Positions 1 through 7,022 of a stretch of DNA of 9,627 nucleotides are shown piece after piece (position 1 is the first letter of the stretch; every line of letters begins with the position of its first letter). A program made the position numbers and the translations under genes. Under the pieces are notes generated by a model. The model ran no database searches, was not told the DNA's origin, and saw nothing but the letters and a program-made list of their open reading frames with translations. The stretch comes from an uncultured Dorea sp. (lineage in GTDB: Bacteria > Bacillota_A > Clostridia > Lachnospirales > Lachnospiraceae): the NCBI GenBank assembly GCA_910578865.1, contig CAJTRM010000039.1:10397-20023 (forward strand), in the 5' to 3' direction.

Positions 1-195
1 GCCACGGCAGCGGCGCTTGGGGTGCTGACGCCCCAGCCGTGTGTGTTTCAGCCGGCAGGTACATGGGTCCAGCCCGGGGTGATGCCGATGGCCGGGGGGA
101 TACCCTGCCTGTGCAGTGACTCGAAGATTGTGTGTGCCTTGGGGGCCGGGATGGTCTCTGTTGCAGATCCGGGGCAGGCGAAAGTGGTGGTGTAG
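1..195 (+). CDS. DUF4280 (PAAR-like) protein, C-terminal end, 5' truncated by window
   Basis: Reading frame 1 is open from the first base to a TAG at 193-195 and gives 64 residues. The pattern is that of the end of DUF4280 proteins: an early TPQPC segment, then Pro/Gly-rich spacing, then a Cys-containing stretch (IPCLCSDSKIVCALGAG) and a closing DPGQAKVVV. DUF4280 proteins are PAAR-like. In known systems they sit with contractile-injection, type VI-like or polymorphic-toxin genes, where they are thought to cap a spike or carry an effector. The N-terminus is outside the window, so whether it carries a fused toxin domain cannot be judged. The stop lies 17 bp before the next start, so the two genes are very probably one operon. 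The family call rests on recalled motif pattern, not a search. Confidence 0.7.
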   Translation, partial: ATAAALGVLTPQPCVFQPAGTWVQPGVMPMAGGIPCLCSDSKIVCALGAGMVSVADPGQAKVVV

Positions 196-212
196 ATGGA
201 AGGAGAAGAGGA

Positions 213-554
213 ATGTATCAGTATGAAGCCATACAGAAAAAAGAGTCCGGAAGGAAACTGAACCGGACAGGCATCCCGGATGCCATGAAGGAAAAGGCCG
301 AGGAGAAATCCGGTTTCTCTTTTGATGATGTGAAGGTGCATTATCATTCCGAGAAGCCGGCTCAGTTCGCAGCACTTGCGTATACCCGGGGCAGCGATGT
401 TTATATCGGGCCGGGGCAGGAGAGACATCTTGGGCATGAACTGGGACATGTAGTACAGCAAATGGAAGGGAGAGTGAACGCCAGTACACATCTGGGCGGG
501 ATGCCTGTGAATGATGACAGAGGGTTGGAGCGGGAGGCGGATGATTTCCTGTAG
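213..554 (+). CDS. DUF4157 domain protein (putative HExxH metallopeptidase-like)
   Basis: A 113-residue protein that is essentially one DUF4157 domain. The ATG at 213 is chosen because AGGAGAAGAG (201-210) sits just upstream; the frame is open further upstream to an ATG at 132, but that part overlaps the preceding gene and has no domain content. Residues 36-45 (SFDDVKVHYH) and 60-69 (GSDVYIGPGQ) are the family's core. HELGH at 75-79 is a zinc-type HExxH motif followed by VVQQ, and VNDDRGLEREAD near the end is the usual DUF4157 tail, possibly giving a third ligand. DUF4157 domains occur in effectors and accessory proteins of extracellular contractile injection systems, usually fused to larger proteins; here the domain stands alone. 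No signal peptide is visible. Its partner is probably the DUF4280 protein upstream. Proteolytic activity is inferred only from the motif. Confidence 0.8.
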   Translation: MYQYEAIQKKESGRKLNRTGIPDAMKEKAEEKSGFSFDDVKVHYHSEKPAQFAALAYTRGSDVYIGPGQERHLGHELGHVVQQMEGRVNASTHLGGMPVNDDRGLEREADDFL

Positions 555-616
555 AGAGAGGCCATGGTATAAAGCAGTATTCATAAATTCTTAATGTTTT
601 TACAGGCGTGCATTAT

Positions 617-645
617 TTGCCTTTCCGGCAGTTCCTTGTTATAAT
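617..645 (+). promoter_or_regulatory. Sigma-A-type promoter for the LCP gene
   Basis: A -35 box TTGCCT (617-622) and a perfect -10 box TATAAT (640-645) are separated by exactly 17 bp, in the 212-bp gap between the DUF4157 gene and the LCP gene. Transcription would begin near 652, giving a leader of about 115 nt before the chosen ATG at 767. The promoter also argues against any protein start before about 652. Confidence 0.6.
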
Positions 646-766
646 CAGTGTGTGCGGCACTGACAGGCAGGTCTGCCGGAGAGGCATTTGTTTGTCTGTG
701 CCGGTGTCCGCAGGGGCGGACGATGCCTATGGCAGAGAACAGATACGATTGAGAGCAGGGAATTAT

Positions 767-2095
767 ATGGAGTACAGAGACCAGTTAAAATACATCAAAT
801 CACACCCGGCCGGCGGAAACGGGAAACGTCCGGACAGAAAGAGGAAATCCGGCAGGAAGCAGGAGCATACGACGGACAGAAGATCCGGCCGGTATTCGGA
901 ACGAAGGCGGGACAGAAAGCAGGACCGGCAGGAAGAAAAGAGACGGAAAAGATACAGGCAGGAAGAAAGCAGGCCGTCAAGAGTCAGGCCGGTGAACCGG
1001 CTGCTGTGGAATGTGCAGCTTCTGGCGTCCGTGTTCCTGTTTGTCTCTATAGCTGTGCTGGGGATACTTCCTATGAAGTATATGGCCGGGCTGTTTCTCT
1101 TTCTGGCGGCATTGCTGCTGCTTGTAAAGGGGATGCAGAAAAAAGCGGCAAGAAGCAGGAAAAGAACATCTTCGGGGAAAGGGCTGTCTCTGGCGGCCAG
1201 TGTGATCCTGATCCTGCTCGGCTTTTATTCGTTAAAAGTAAACGCGGCTCTTGATCAGATTGCAGTGGGGGAAGAGAGCGGCAATTATAAGGAAGAGCAT
1301 GCACTGTCTGTGACAGACAGGCCCTTTAACGTATACATCAGCGGAATTGACGTGTATGGAGAGATTACGAAGGAGAGCCGCAGCGATGTGAATCTGATTG
1401 CCACGGTGAATCCGCAGAAGCATAAGATCCTGCTTACCACAACCCCCAGGGACTACTATGTGACCATCCCGGGTATATCCGGGGACCAGAAGGATAAGCT
1501 TACCCATGCAGGGATCTATGGAATCGACGCATCCATAGCCACACTTGAGAACCTGTACGGAATCGACATTCCGTTCTATGTGCGGGTGAATTTTACCTCT
1601 GTGGAGGAGATCGTGGATGTGCTGGGAGGAGTGGATGTAGAGTCAGAACTTGCATTTACCACCGGGGAGGAAGCAGGCGTCGTTATGGACGTAAAGGAAG
1701 GCAAAAACCATTTTAACGGGAAAGAGGCCCTGGCCTTTGTTAGGGAGAGGAAAGCGCTCGCTACCGGGGACAACCAGAGGGGGAAAAACCAGCAGGCTCT
1801 GCTTTCAGGGCTGATCAGAGAGACCATGTCGCCCAAGATCCTGTTCCACGCAAACAGCATGATCAACAGTGTGGCCGGAAATGCGGACACGAACATGTCG
1901 GAGAAGCAGATGAAGGCCTTGATCCGTATGCAGCTGGGAGATCTGAAGGGCTGGGAGATTGAGTCCGTGGCGGCCGCCGGGGACGACACCGGGAAGAAGA
2001 GGTGTTATTCATACAGCGGAGGGCCGCTGTACGTGACGGTGCCGGATGAAGGGTCTGTGGAAGCGATTAAAGGGAAAATGAGGGAGAATCTGTAA
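767..2095 (+). CDS. LytR-CpsA-Psr (LCP) family glycopolymer transferase
   Basis: A 442-residue membrane protein. LCP enzymes transfer undecaprenyl-linked wall polymers (teichoic acid, capsule) to peptidoglycan on the outer face of the membrane. The frame is open back to 608, but ATG 767 is preferred: it follows the promoter and an AGCAGGG site. TTG 749 is an in-frame alternative. Residues 1-78 are cytoplasmic and extremely Arg/Lys-rich. Three hydrophobic segments follow at about 83-102, 105-122 and 140-158, and the LCP domain covers about 186-350. Family residues are visible: Asp207 in SDVN, Arg228 in TTTPRDYYV, and the cluster Arg326/Arg328, Asp335, Arg338 and Gln342 that binds the pyrophosphate-lipid headgroup in this family. 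The last 90 residues form an additional tail. It is transcribed alone from its own promoter, and the nature of its polymer cannot be read from the window. Confidence 0.92.
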   Translation: MEYRDQLKYIKSHPAGGNGKRPDRKRKSGRKQEHTTDRRSGRYSERRRDRKQDRQEEKRRKRYRQEESRPSRVRPVNRLLWNVQLLASVFLFVSIAVLGILPMKYMAGLFLFLAALLLLVKGMQKKAARSRKRTSSGKGLSLAASVILILLGFYSLKVNAALDQIAVGEESGNYKEEHALSVTDRPFNVYISGIDVYGEITKESRSDVNLIATVNPQKHKILLTTTPRDYYVTIPGISGDQKDKLTHAGIYGIDASIATLENLYGIDIPFYVRVNFTSVEEIVDVLGGVDVESELAFTTGEEAGVVMDVKEGKNHFNGKEALAFVRERKALATGDNQRGKNQQALLSGLIRETMSPKILFHANSMINSVAGNADTNMSEKQMKALIRMQLGDLKGWEIESVAAAGDDTGKKRCYSYSGGPLYVTVPDEGSVEAIKGKMRENL

Positions 2096-2160
2096 GAACT
2101 AATTTTTGGAAACATATCAGTTTAGCCTTCCCATAGTCAAAAGGGAGAAATTTAATGTGA

Positions 2161-2476
2161 AAAATATGTCATAGACTTACAGACAGAACCAGTCATAACG
2201 GAGATACGGGGTCACTCATCCGTAAATACCTCAAAGCAGGAGTCATGACACTGCAGGGATATGAAGAAACAGGAATCGGAACGCCGCAGGGTGGAAATTT
2301 ATCACCGCTGCTATTACAGACCCCAGAAGCTTGGGGTTAATCAAGACCTTGCACGGCAAACAGCATACTGTGGCGACCGATATCAGTCAGTCGTAACTAA
2401 AACCTGTGTTAACAGAGCAATTTCTCAAAAAGTATTGACAAAAGCAGGACTTATAAGCTGCCTTGTCTGGGATTAA
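2161..2476 (+). pseudogene. Group II intron-encoded reverse transcriptase/maturase, internally deleted remnant
   Basis: Two adjoining frames each carry a piece of a clostridial group II intron RT. Frame 1 (2161-2340) reads SLIRKYLKAGVM, then GTPQGGNLSPLL, the RT motif just before the catalytic YADD block, and stops soon after at TAA 2338-2340. Frame 2 (from about 2321) reads KLGVNQDLARQTAYCGDRYQ, then NRAISQKVLTKAGLISCL, which resembles the extreme C-terminus of the same family. The YADD motif, the thumb and most of the maturase domain are missing, as is the N-terminal third. The simplest reading is one internal deletion joining RT core to C-terminus out of frame near 2310-2325, plus loss of the 5' part. 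No domain V-like intron RNA hairpin was recognised on either side. The fragment cannot encode a working enzyme. It marks the junction between GC-rich and AT-rich DNA. Confidence 0.8.
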
Positions 2477-2578
2477 ATACTTTGGGGTGTTGTATGCGAT
2501 TAAAAATTATGATAAACTATTGAAAGTGTACAAGAAATATACGAAGGAGAATGTGCATTTATTTGCGTTGATGTTCAG
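2477..2578. other. Unassigned AT-rich spacer before the MBOAT pseudogene
   Basis: Frame 3 is open from 2457 to 2624 and reads GIKYFGVLYAIKNYDKLLKV and onward. It has no start codon with a good ribosome site, and I do not recognise a family. It could be the tail of a gene that preceded the acyltransferase in its source genome, or chance. An AAGGAG-like site at 2544-2549 is too far from the ATG at 2579 to serve it well. Confidence 0.25.
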
Positions 2579-4057
2579 ATGGTATTTAATTCGATACATT
2601 TTATGGTATTTTTCCCAATTGTAGTATTGGGATATTATTTATTGCACATAAGTATAGATGGATATGGCTTTTGGTAGCAAGCTTCTATTTTTATATGAGT
2701 TGGAATCCTAAATATATTTTTCTGATTTTAACAACAATTATCATTACTTATTTTAGTGGAATCGGAATTTCAAAAGCACATAAAAAAGGCAGCATAATAG
2801 AAAAAAAGTTTTTTGCTACTGTATCTATTGCTTTAAATTTGATGATTTTGTTTTTCTTTAAATATTTTGATTTTGCAATTGATAGTATTAACAGAAGCTT
2901 ACAGATGGGAGATTTTAAGCTGTTAAATCCTACTTTTGATGTACTGCTTCCAGTCGGAATATCCTTTTATACTTTTCAGGCGTTAAGTTATACAATGGAT
3001 GTTTACAGAGATGAGAATTTTAAGGTGGAGAGGCATTTCGGACGATATGCTCTTTTTGTGACTTTCTTTCCTCAGTTAGTAGCTGGTCCAATCGAGAGGT
3101 CTAAAAACTTATTGTCTCAATTTTATGAGGAGCATTATTTTGATTATCAGCGGGTGAAAAATGGATTACTGTTAATGATTTGGGGCTTATTTCAAAAGAT
3201 AGTAATAGCTGACCGCGCAGCCATTGTCGTGAATACAGTATATAACAATTTGACAGCATATACAGGGTTTGAAGTGATTGTAGCGACAATGTTCTTTGCA
3301 GTTCAGGTTTATTGTGATTTTTGCGGTTATTCAGATATTGCGATTGGAGCTTCAAGAGTTATGGGATTTAATCTTATGACAAATTTTAGACAACCATATT
3401 TTTCGCAGTCGATAAAAGAATTTTGGCGTCGCTGGCATATTTCATTAAGCACCTGGTTTCGAGATTATGTATATATTCCGCTAGGCGGAAGTAGATGCTC
3501 TAAGATTAAAAAGTATAGAAATCTAATGATTACATTTTTGGTCAGTGGTTTGTGGCATGGAGCTAATTGGACTTATGTAGTGGGGGGTGCACGGACTCTA
3601 TCAGATTTTAGGAGAAATTTTGGAACCAGTAAAATCAAGGATAATAAAGGTTCTTCATGTAGATGTAAATACATATGCACATAAGCTTTTTAGAGTATTA
3701 GTTACATTTGTGTTAGTGGATGTTGCATGGGTATTTTTTCGTGCTGCAAGCTTAAGCGAAGCACTGTTAGTATTTAAGCAGATAGTTTCAGAACTGAATG
3801 TAGAAATTTTTTGGAATGGAGAGTTGTATGCTTTAGGCTTGTCGCAGGCTGAATTTAGTTTTCTTTGTCTGGCAATAGGCGTTTTATGGCTGGTAAGTTA
3901 TTTGCGGAATCGAGTGTCGTTAATAGGAGAATTGGAAAAACAGCATGTTATATTTAGATGGTTTGTCTATCTGGGACTAATATATAGTATTGTTGGAATC
4001 TTGCTGATTCAAGGTTTTGGATTCGCATCCCAGGAGTTTATTTATTTTCAGTTTTGA
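2579..4057 (+). pseudogene. MBOAT-family O-acyltransferase (AlgI/DltB-like), broken by two frameshifts
   Basis: Three consecutive frames together make one MBOAT polytopic membrane protein of about 490 residues, the usual family length. The N-terminus (ATG 2579, MVFNSIHFMVFFPIVVLGYY) runs in one frame to about 2644. Sense then continues at 2647 (HKYRWIWLLVASFYFYMSWN), consistent with one lost base; the original frame ends at TAG 2675. The core (to about 3588) contains FPQLVAGPIER, FWRRWHISLSTWFRDYVYIP and LWHGANW, whose His (codon 3556) is the catalytic histidine of the family. Just after NWTYVV the frame shifts again and resumes at 3590 (HGLYQILGEI) to the end (FIYFQF). MBOAT proteins pass acyl groups across the membrane to surface polymers, working with an SGNH partner such as the gene 21 bp downstream. 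As sequenced it should be non-functional, unless the shifts are sequencing errors or frameshifting restores the frame. Confidence 0.88.
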
Positions 4058-4078
4058 TGAAGAGAGGAAGAAGCTATC

Positions 4079-5050
4079 ATGAAAAAGATGTTTTTAAGAG
4101 GTTGCTTGTTTTCGCTTCTGCTTGTTATTCCATTTGGATATTTGAATTATCGATACAAAAATACAAATTATTACAAACAGCTTAATGGTTTGGGGAAATT
4201 TTGTACTGTTCCCGAAGATATTCAAATATTAAATTTGGGGAATTCGCATGAACGAATGGGGATTGTATATGAAAAAAATACAGATTTAAAAGGCTATAAT
4301 ATGGCGTTGGATTCACAGCCTTTTGAGTATGATTATTACATATTAGATTATTATTCAGATAAACTGGCAGAGGATGCTATAGTGATTATACCTATCTCGT
4401 ATTTTGATTATTACTATAATTACGAAGAGATTTTTATGGGTGATATATCAGTTTATAATGAACGGTATTATTCTATACTTGATAAAGAGCATATTATGAA
4501 TTATGAGATTGATAAAGATATTTTGTATTATAAAATACCATTATTAACTGCTGGAAAAAGCATGGGGTACATTTTTCAAGATGTTCAATGGAAAAAACAA
4601 AGTGGTAATAGTACAAAAGTGCAAAATATAATTAGTGAAGCAGATTATAAATATAAAAGTTGGACTGAAGAGGTCATGGCTACAACAACTGGAACGAGAG
4701 AAAAGTGTAAAAAAATGAATCTCAAGTATTTGAAAAAGACAATTGATTATTGTTATAACAATGGTTATACGCCTGTTCTGACTACATTGCCTATGACCGA
4801 AGAATTAATTTCAAGATTTTCTGAAGAATTCAAAAAAGATTTTTATAATAACTGTGCTTTAGTGCTTGGGGAATATCCTGAATTAGAATATTTAGATTAT
4901 TCAGCAGATGATCAATTCTCTATGAATTTAAATTATTTTAAAGATTCAGACCATTTGAATATATATGGTGCAAATGAGTTTTCCAAGCGATTATTTTCCG
5001 ATTTAGAAAAAATAAGAGTATTGCCAGAAGGTTCGTTGGGTAGATTTTGA
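4079..5050 (+). CDS. SGNH-type extracytoplasmic acyltransferase partner of MBOAT (DltD/AlgJ/PatB-like)
   Basis: A 323-residue protein starting at ATG 4079 with AGAGGAAG upstream (4062-4069). Residues 5-22 form one hydrophobic segment, probably an uncleaved membrane anchor that places the rest outside the membrane. LGNSH at 53-57 carries the presumed nucleophile Ser56. DSDHLNIYGA near the C-terminus has the DxxH pattern (Asp289, His292) that completes the Ser-Asp-His triad of SGNH hydrolases. Such proteins pair with MBOAT transporters to O-acetylate, or otherwise acylate, surface polysaccharides or teichoic acids. Context supports this: the gene lies 21 bp after the MBOAT pseudogene, very likely in the same transcript. 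The sequence is Tyr- and Asp-rich and unlike any named member I can recall, so substrate and acyl group are unknown. The gene is intact although its partner is broken. Confidence 0.72.
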   Translation: MKKMFLRGCLFSLLLVIPFGYLNYRYKNTNYYKQLNGLGKFCTVPEDIQILNLGNSHERMGIVYEKNTDLKGYNMALDSQPFEYDYYILDYYSDKLAEDAIVIIPISYFDYYYNYEEIFMGDISVYNERYYSILDKEHIMNYEIDKDILYYKIPLLTAGKSMGYIFQDVQWKKQSGNSTKVQNIISEADYKYKSWTEEVMATTTGTREKCKKMNLKYLKKTIDYCYNNGYTPVLTTLPMTEELISRFSEEFKKDFYNNCALVLGEYPELEYLDYSADDQFSMNLNYFKDSDHLNIYGANEFSKRLFSDLEKIRVLPEGSLGRF

Positions 5051-5069
5051 TGAAAAATTTTATAATGTA

Positions 5070-5098
5070 TGGAAAAGTTCACAAAAATGTATTAAAAT
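5070..5098 (+). promoter_or_regulatory. Candidate promoter for the L,D-transpeptidase/GH25 pair
   Basis: In the 116-bp gap after the SGNH gene, TGGAAA (5070-5075) and TAAAAT (5093-5098) are 17 bp apart, matching the -35/-10 consensus at four and five of six positions. The region is so AT-rich that other pairings are possible, for example TATAAT at 5061-5066 with TTGGGT at 5036-5041 and a 19-bp spacer. Read-through from the upstream genes is not excluded, because no terminator is visible after 5050. Confidence 0.3.
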
Positions 5099-5166
5099 AT
5101 AACCTGTTAGGCTGATAGAGAGATACGTAGTATAAGTGGGAATTTTGGGAAGGAGATGAAACGGTA

Positions 5167-6966
5167 GTGAAGAAAAAAGTTATTGCATTGTTGTCAGTGC
5201 TAATAATGATATTGATGTTTTCAGCTATTGTTTATGCAGAAGAAGATATTTCAGGAGGAGCTGGGCAACAGACGAAAAGTATTGTTGAAAATGGTCAAGT
5301 GTCAAAGGAAGATAGTGATTCTGGCGAAGAGACAGATAGCGCAGTGGAGCCGGAAGAAACCTTAGATGGTAGGAATGATTTAGACAGTCATCCAGAAGGC
5401 AGTAGAGAAAATCTGGAAGAAGGTGGCGATACTCCAGAAGATAAAGCATCGGATACACAAGAGATGGGAATGCAGCAGGAAGCAGATGCCAGCGTGTCTG
5501 CTAACACATCAGATGCTTCAGTAGAGGTGATTTATGGTTGGCATTACGATGAAGTAGATCAGAAATGGTATTATTATAATCAACAAGGTGTAAAACAGTA
5601 TGGCTGGCTTAGGTGGAGCAATAGGCAGGGAACTCAATGGTATTATTTAGATCCGAATAATGCTCAGTATCCAGGTGCGATGGTTGTTGATTGTAAGCTT
5701 CAAGGGAAAAGTGCTACTTATTTTTTTGATGCACAGGGCATTATGCAGGTTGGCTGGGTTTATCGTCAAGGAGAAGGATGGTATTATACCGACAGTAGTG
5801 GCGCTATGTCCATGGGTTGGAAGTATATTAATGGTAAATGGTACTATTTAGATCCAAAGAATGCAAATAATCCAGGATTAATGGTATCCAATTGCAAGAT
5901 GGAAGTATATGGAGTGCCTTACTTTTTTAATAATAGCGGAGTTATGGAAGTTGGTTGGGTATACCGTCGAGGAGAAGGTTACTATTATACAAATCAAAGC
6001 GGAGCCCAACTAATGGGGTGGCACAAGGAAGGTAGTAAATGGTACTATTTAGATCCGAATAATGCACAGTTCCCAGGGCTTATGCTTGCAAATTGTGAGA
6101 CAAATATTGGCGGTTTGCCTTATGGTTTTGATAAATCTGGAGCGATGTGGTCAGGATGGATAAAAAAGGCAGATGGCTGGCGGTATTATGATGCGTATTC
6201 AGGTCAGAGCGTGCGGGGCTGGAAGTTGGTTAGTGGTCAGTGGTATTATATGAATCCTTCAAATAATAATATCATGGTGTCTGGTGGCTGGTATAAAGTG
6301 GGGAACTTGTGGTATTACTTTAATGGTAATGGTTCAATGGCTACAGGTTGGTTGTATTTAAATGGTCTGTGGTACTATCTTGGTACAGATGGAAGTGCAA
6401 GAACGGGCTGGATGCTTATTGGCGGGGAATGGTATTATTTTTATAAAGCCAATGATCCGAATGGCGGGAAAGAATGTGCAATGGCACGTAATGTGACAAT
6501 AAATGGCTGGCGGCTTAGCAGTAGTGGTGCAATGGTTTTACCAGAAGCGTTGAAGATGCATGAAAGAGCGCAGATTTATTCAAGTAGCACAAATTATCTT
6601 ATCTTAGTAGATAGAGCAGCATGCAAAGTTGGAATTTATACAGGAAAAGCAGGATTTTGGAATCAGACTAAGTTCTGGAGTTGCTCACCCGGAAAACCTT
6701 CAACACCAACAGTAGCAGGAACATTTAAGGTTGGAATAAAGGGATATTATTTTGATTCTGGATCTTCCAGATGTTTCTGGTATACTCAGTTTAGAGGGAA
6801 TTATCTGTTCCATAGTGTGCTTTATAGAAAAACTTCAAAACCGAGTCAAATAATTGATGGAAGAATAGGAATGCAATTATCACATGGTTGCGTGAGATTA
6901 GATATTAACAATGCAAAATGGATTTATGATAATATTCCACAAGGAACAACGGTTGTAGTATATTAG
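5167..6966 (+). CDS. Secreted L,D-transpeptidase (YkuD) with wall-binding repeats
   Basis: A 599-residue exported protein. The start is GTG 5167, with GGGAAGGAGA (5147-5156) upstream; the ATG inside that site hits a stop at once. Residues 1-24 are a signal peptide ending VYA. Residues 25-115 are an acidic Ser/Glu-rich linker. About 120-460 consists of choline-binding/cell-wall-binding type repeats (GW..., WYYL, SGAM), including three 67-residue super-repeats with one Cys each. Residues 477-599 are the YkuD domain: the His549 region (LFHS), then SHGCVRL with His573, catalytic Cys575 and Arg577, and a closing KWIYDN...GTTVVVY. YkuD enzymes form 3-3 (meso-DAP to meso-DAP) peptidoglycan cross-links or attach proteins to peptidoglycan, and the repeats should hold the enzyme at the wall. 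Placing the catalytic domain at the C-terminus after many repeats is common in clostridia. The GH25 gene follows, probably co-transcribed. Confidence 0.93.
   Translation: MKKKVIALLSVLIMILMFSAIVYAEEDISGGAGQQTKSIVENGQVSKEDSDSGEETDSAVEPEETLDGRNDLDSHPEGSRENLEEGGDTPEDKASDTQEMGMQQEADASVSANTSDASVEVIYGWHYDEVDQKWYYYNQQGVKQYGWLRWSNRQGTQWYYLDPNNAQYPGAMVVDCKLQGKSATYFFDAQGIMQVGWVYRQGEGWYYTDSSGAMSMGWKYINGKWYYLDPKNANNPGLMVSNCKMEVYGVPYFFNNSGVMEVGWVYRRGEGYYYTNQSGAQLMGWHKEGSKWYYLDPNNAQFPGLMLANCETNIGGLPYGFDKSGAMWSGWIKKADGWRYYDAYSGQSVRGWKLVSGQWYYMNPSNNNIMVSGGWYKVGNLWYYFNGNGSMATGWLYLNGLWYYLGTDGSARTGWMLIGGEWYYFYKANDPNGGKECAMARNVTINGWRLSSSGAMVLPEALKMHERAQIYSSSTNYLILVDRAACKVGIYTGKAGFWNQTKFWSCSPGKPSTPTVAGTFKVGIKGYYFDSGSSRCFWYTQFRGNYLFHSVLYRKTSKPSQIIDGRIGMQLSHGCVRLDINNAKWIYDNIPQGTTVVVY
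5638..6240 (+). repeat. Three tandem 201-bp super-repeats inside the L,D-transpeptidase gene
   Basis: The codons for WYYLDP start at 5638, 5839 and 6040, and a diverged WYYMNP starts at 6241, so the spacing is exactly 201 bp (67 residues) each time. Each unit has WYYLDPxNAxxPGxM, one Cys (VVDCK, VSNCK, LANCE), a FF/GFD...G segment, GW and YYT or RYY. Third positions differ between units, so the duplication is not very recent. Confidence 0.9.
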
Positions 6967-7022
6967 AAATGTGTGCTTATGAATATAATTAATACCGCAT
7001 GTTAAATAGAGGAGAGGTATTT

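Noticed and set aside
132..212. Longer start for the DUF4157 gene
   Set aside because: It overlaps the DUF4280 gene, has no ribosome site and adds low-complexity residues; ATG 213 has a strong site.
48..584. Minus-strand open frame of 178 codons
   Set aside because: It is antisense to the DUF4280/DUF4157 pair, which have clear motifs and a good ribosome site; the antisense product shows no domain.
608..766. Longer start for the LCP gene
   Set aside because: The extension covers the promoter boxes and reads as non-conserved, Cys-rich sequence.
688..1254. Plus-strand frame of 188 codons overlapping the LCP gene
   Set aside because: It is a shadow of the Arg/Lys-rich LCP segment in another frame with no recognisable domain.
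3581..3590. Programmed -1 ribosomal frameshift at the G6 run in MBOAT
   Set aside because: The downstream frame requires a +1 (or -2) shift, not -1, and the gene has a second unrelated frameshift upstream.
2671..3684. Treating the MBOAT core as an intact 337-residue gene
   Set aside because: It lacks the family N-terminus, starts at a non-ATG codon inside a membrane segment, and ends in out-of-frame sequence after NWTYVV; the missing ends are present in neighbouring frames.
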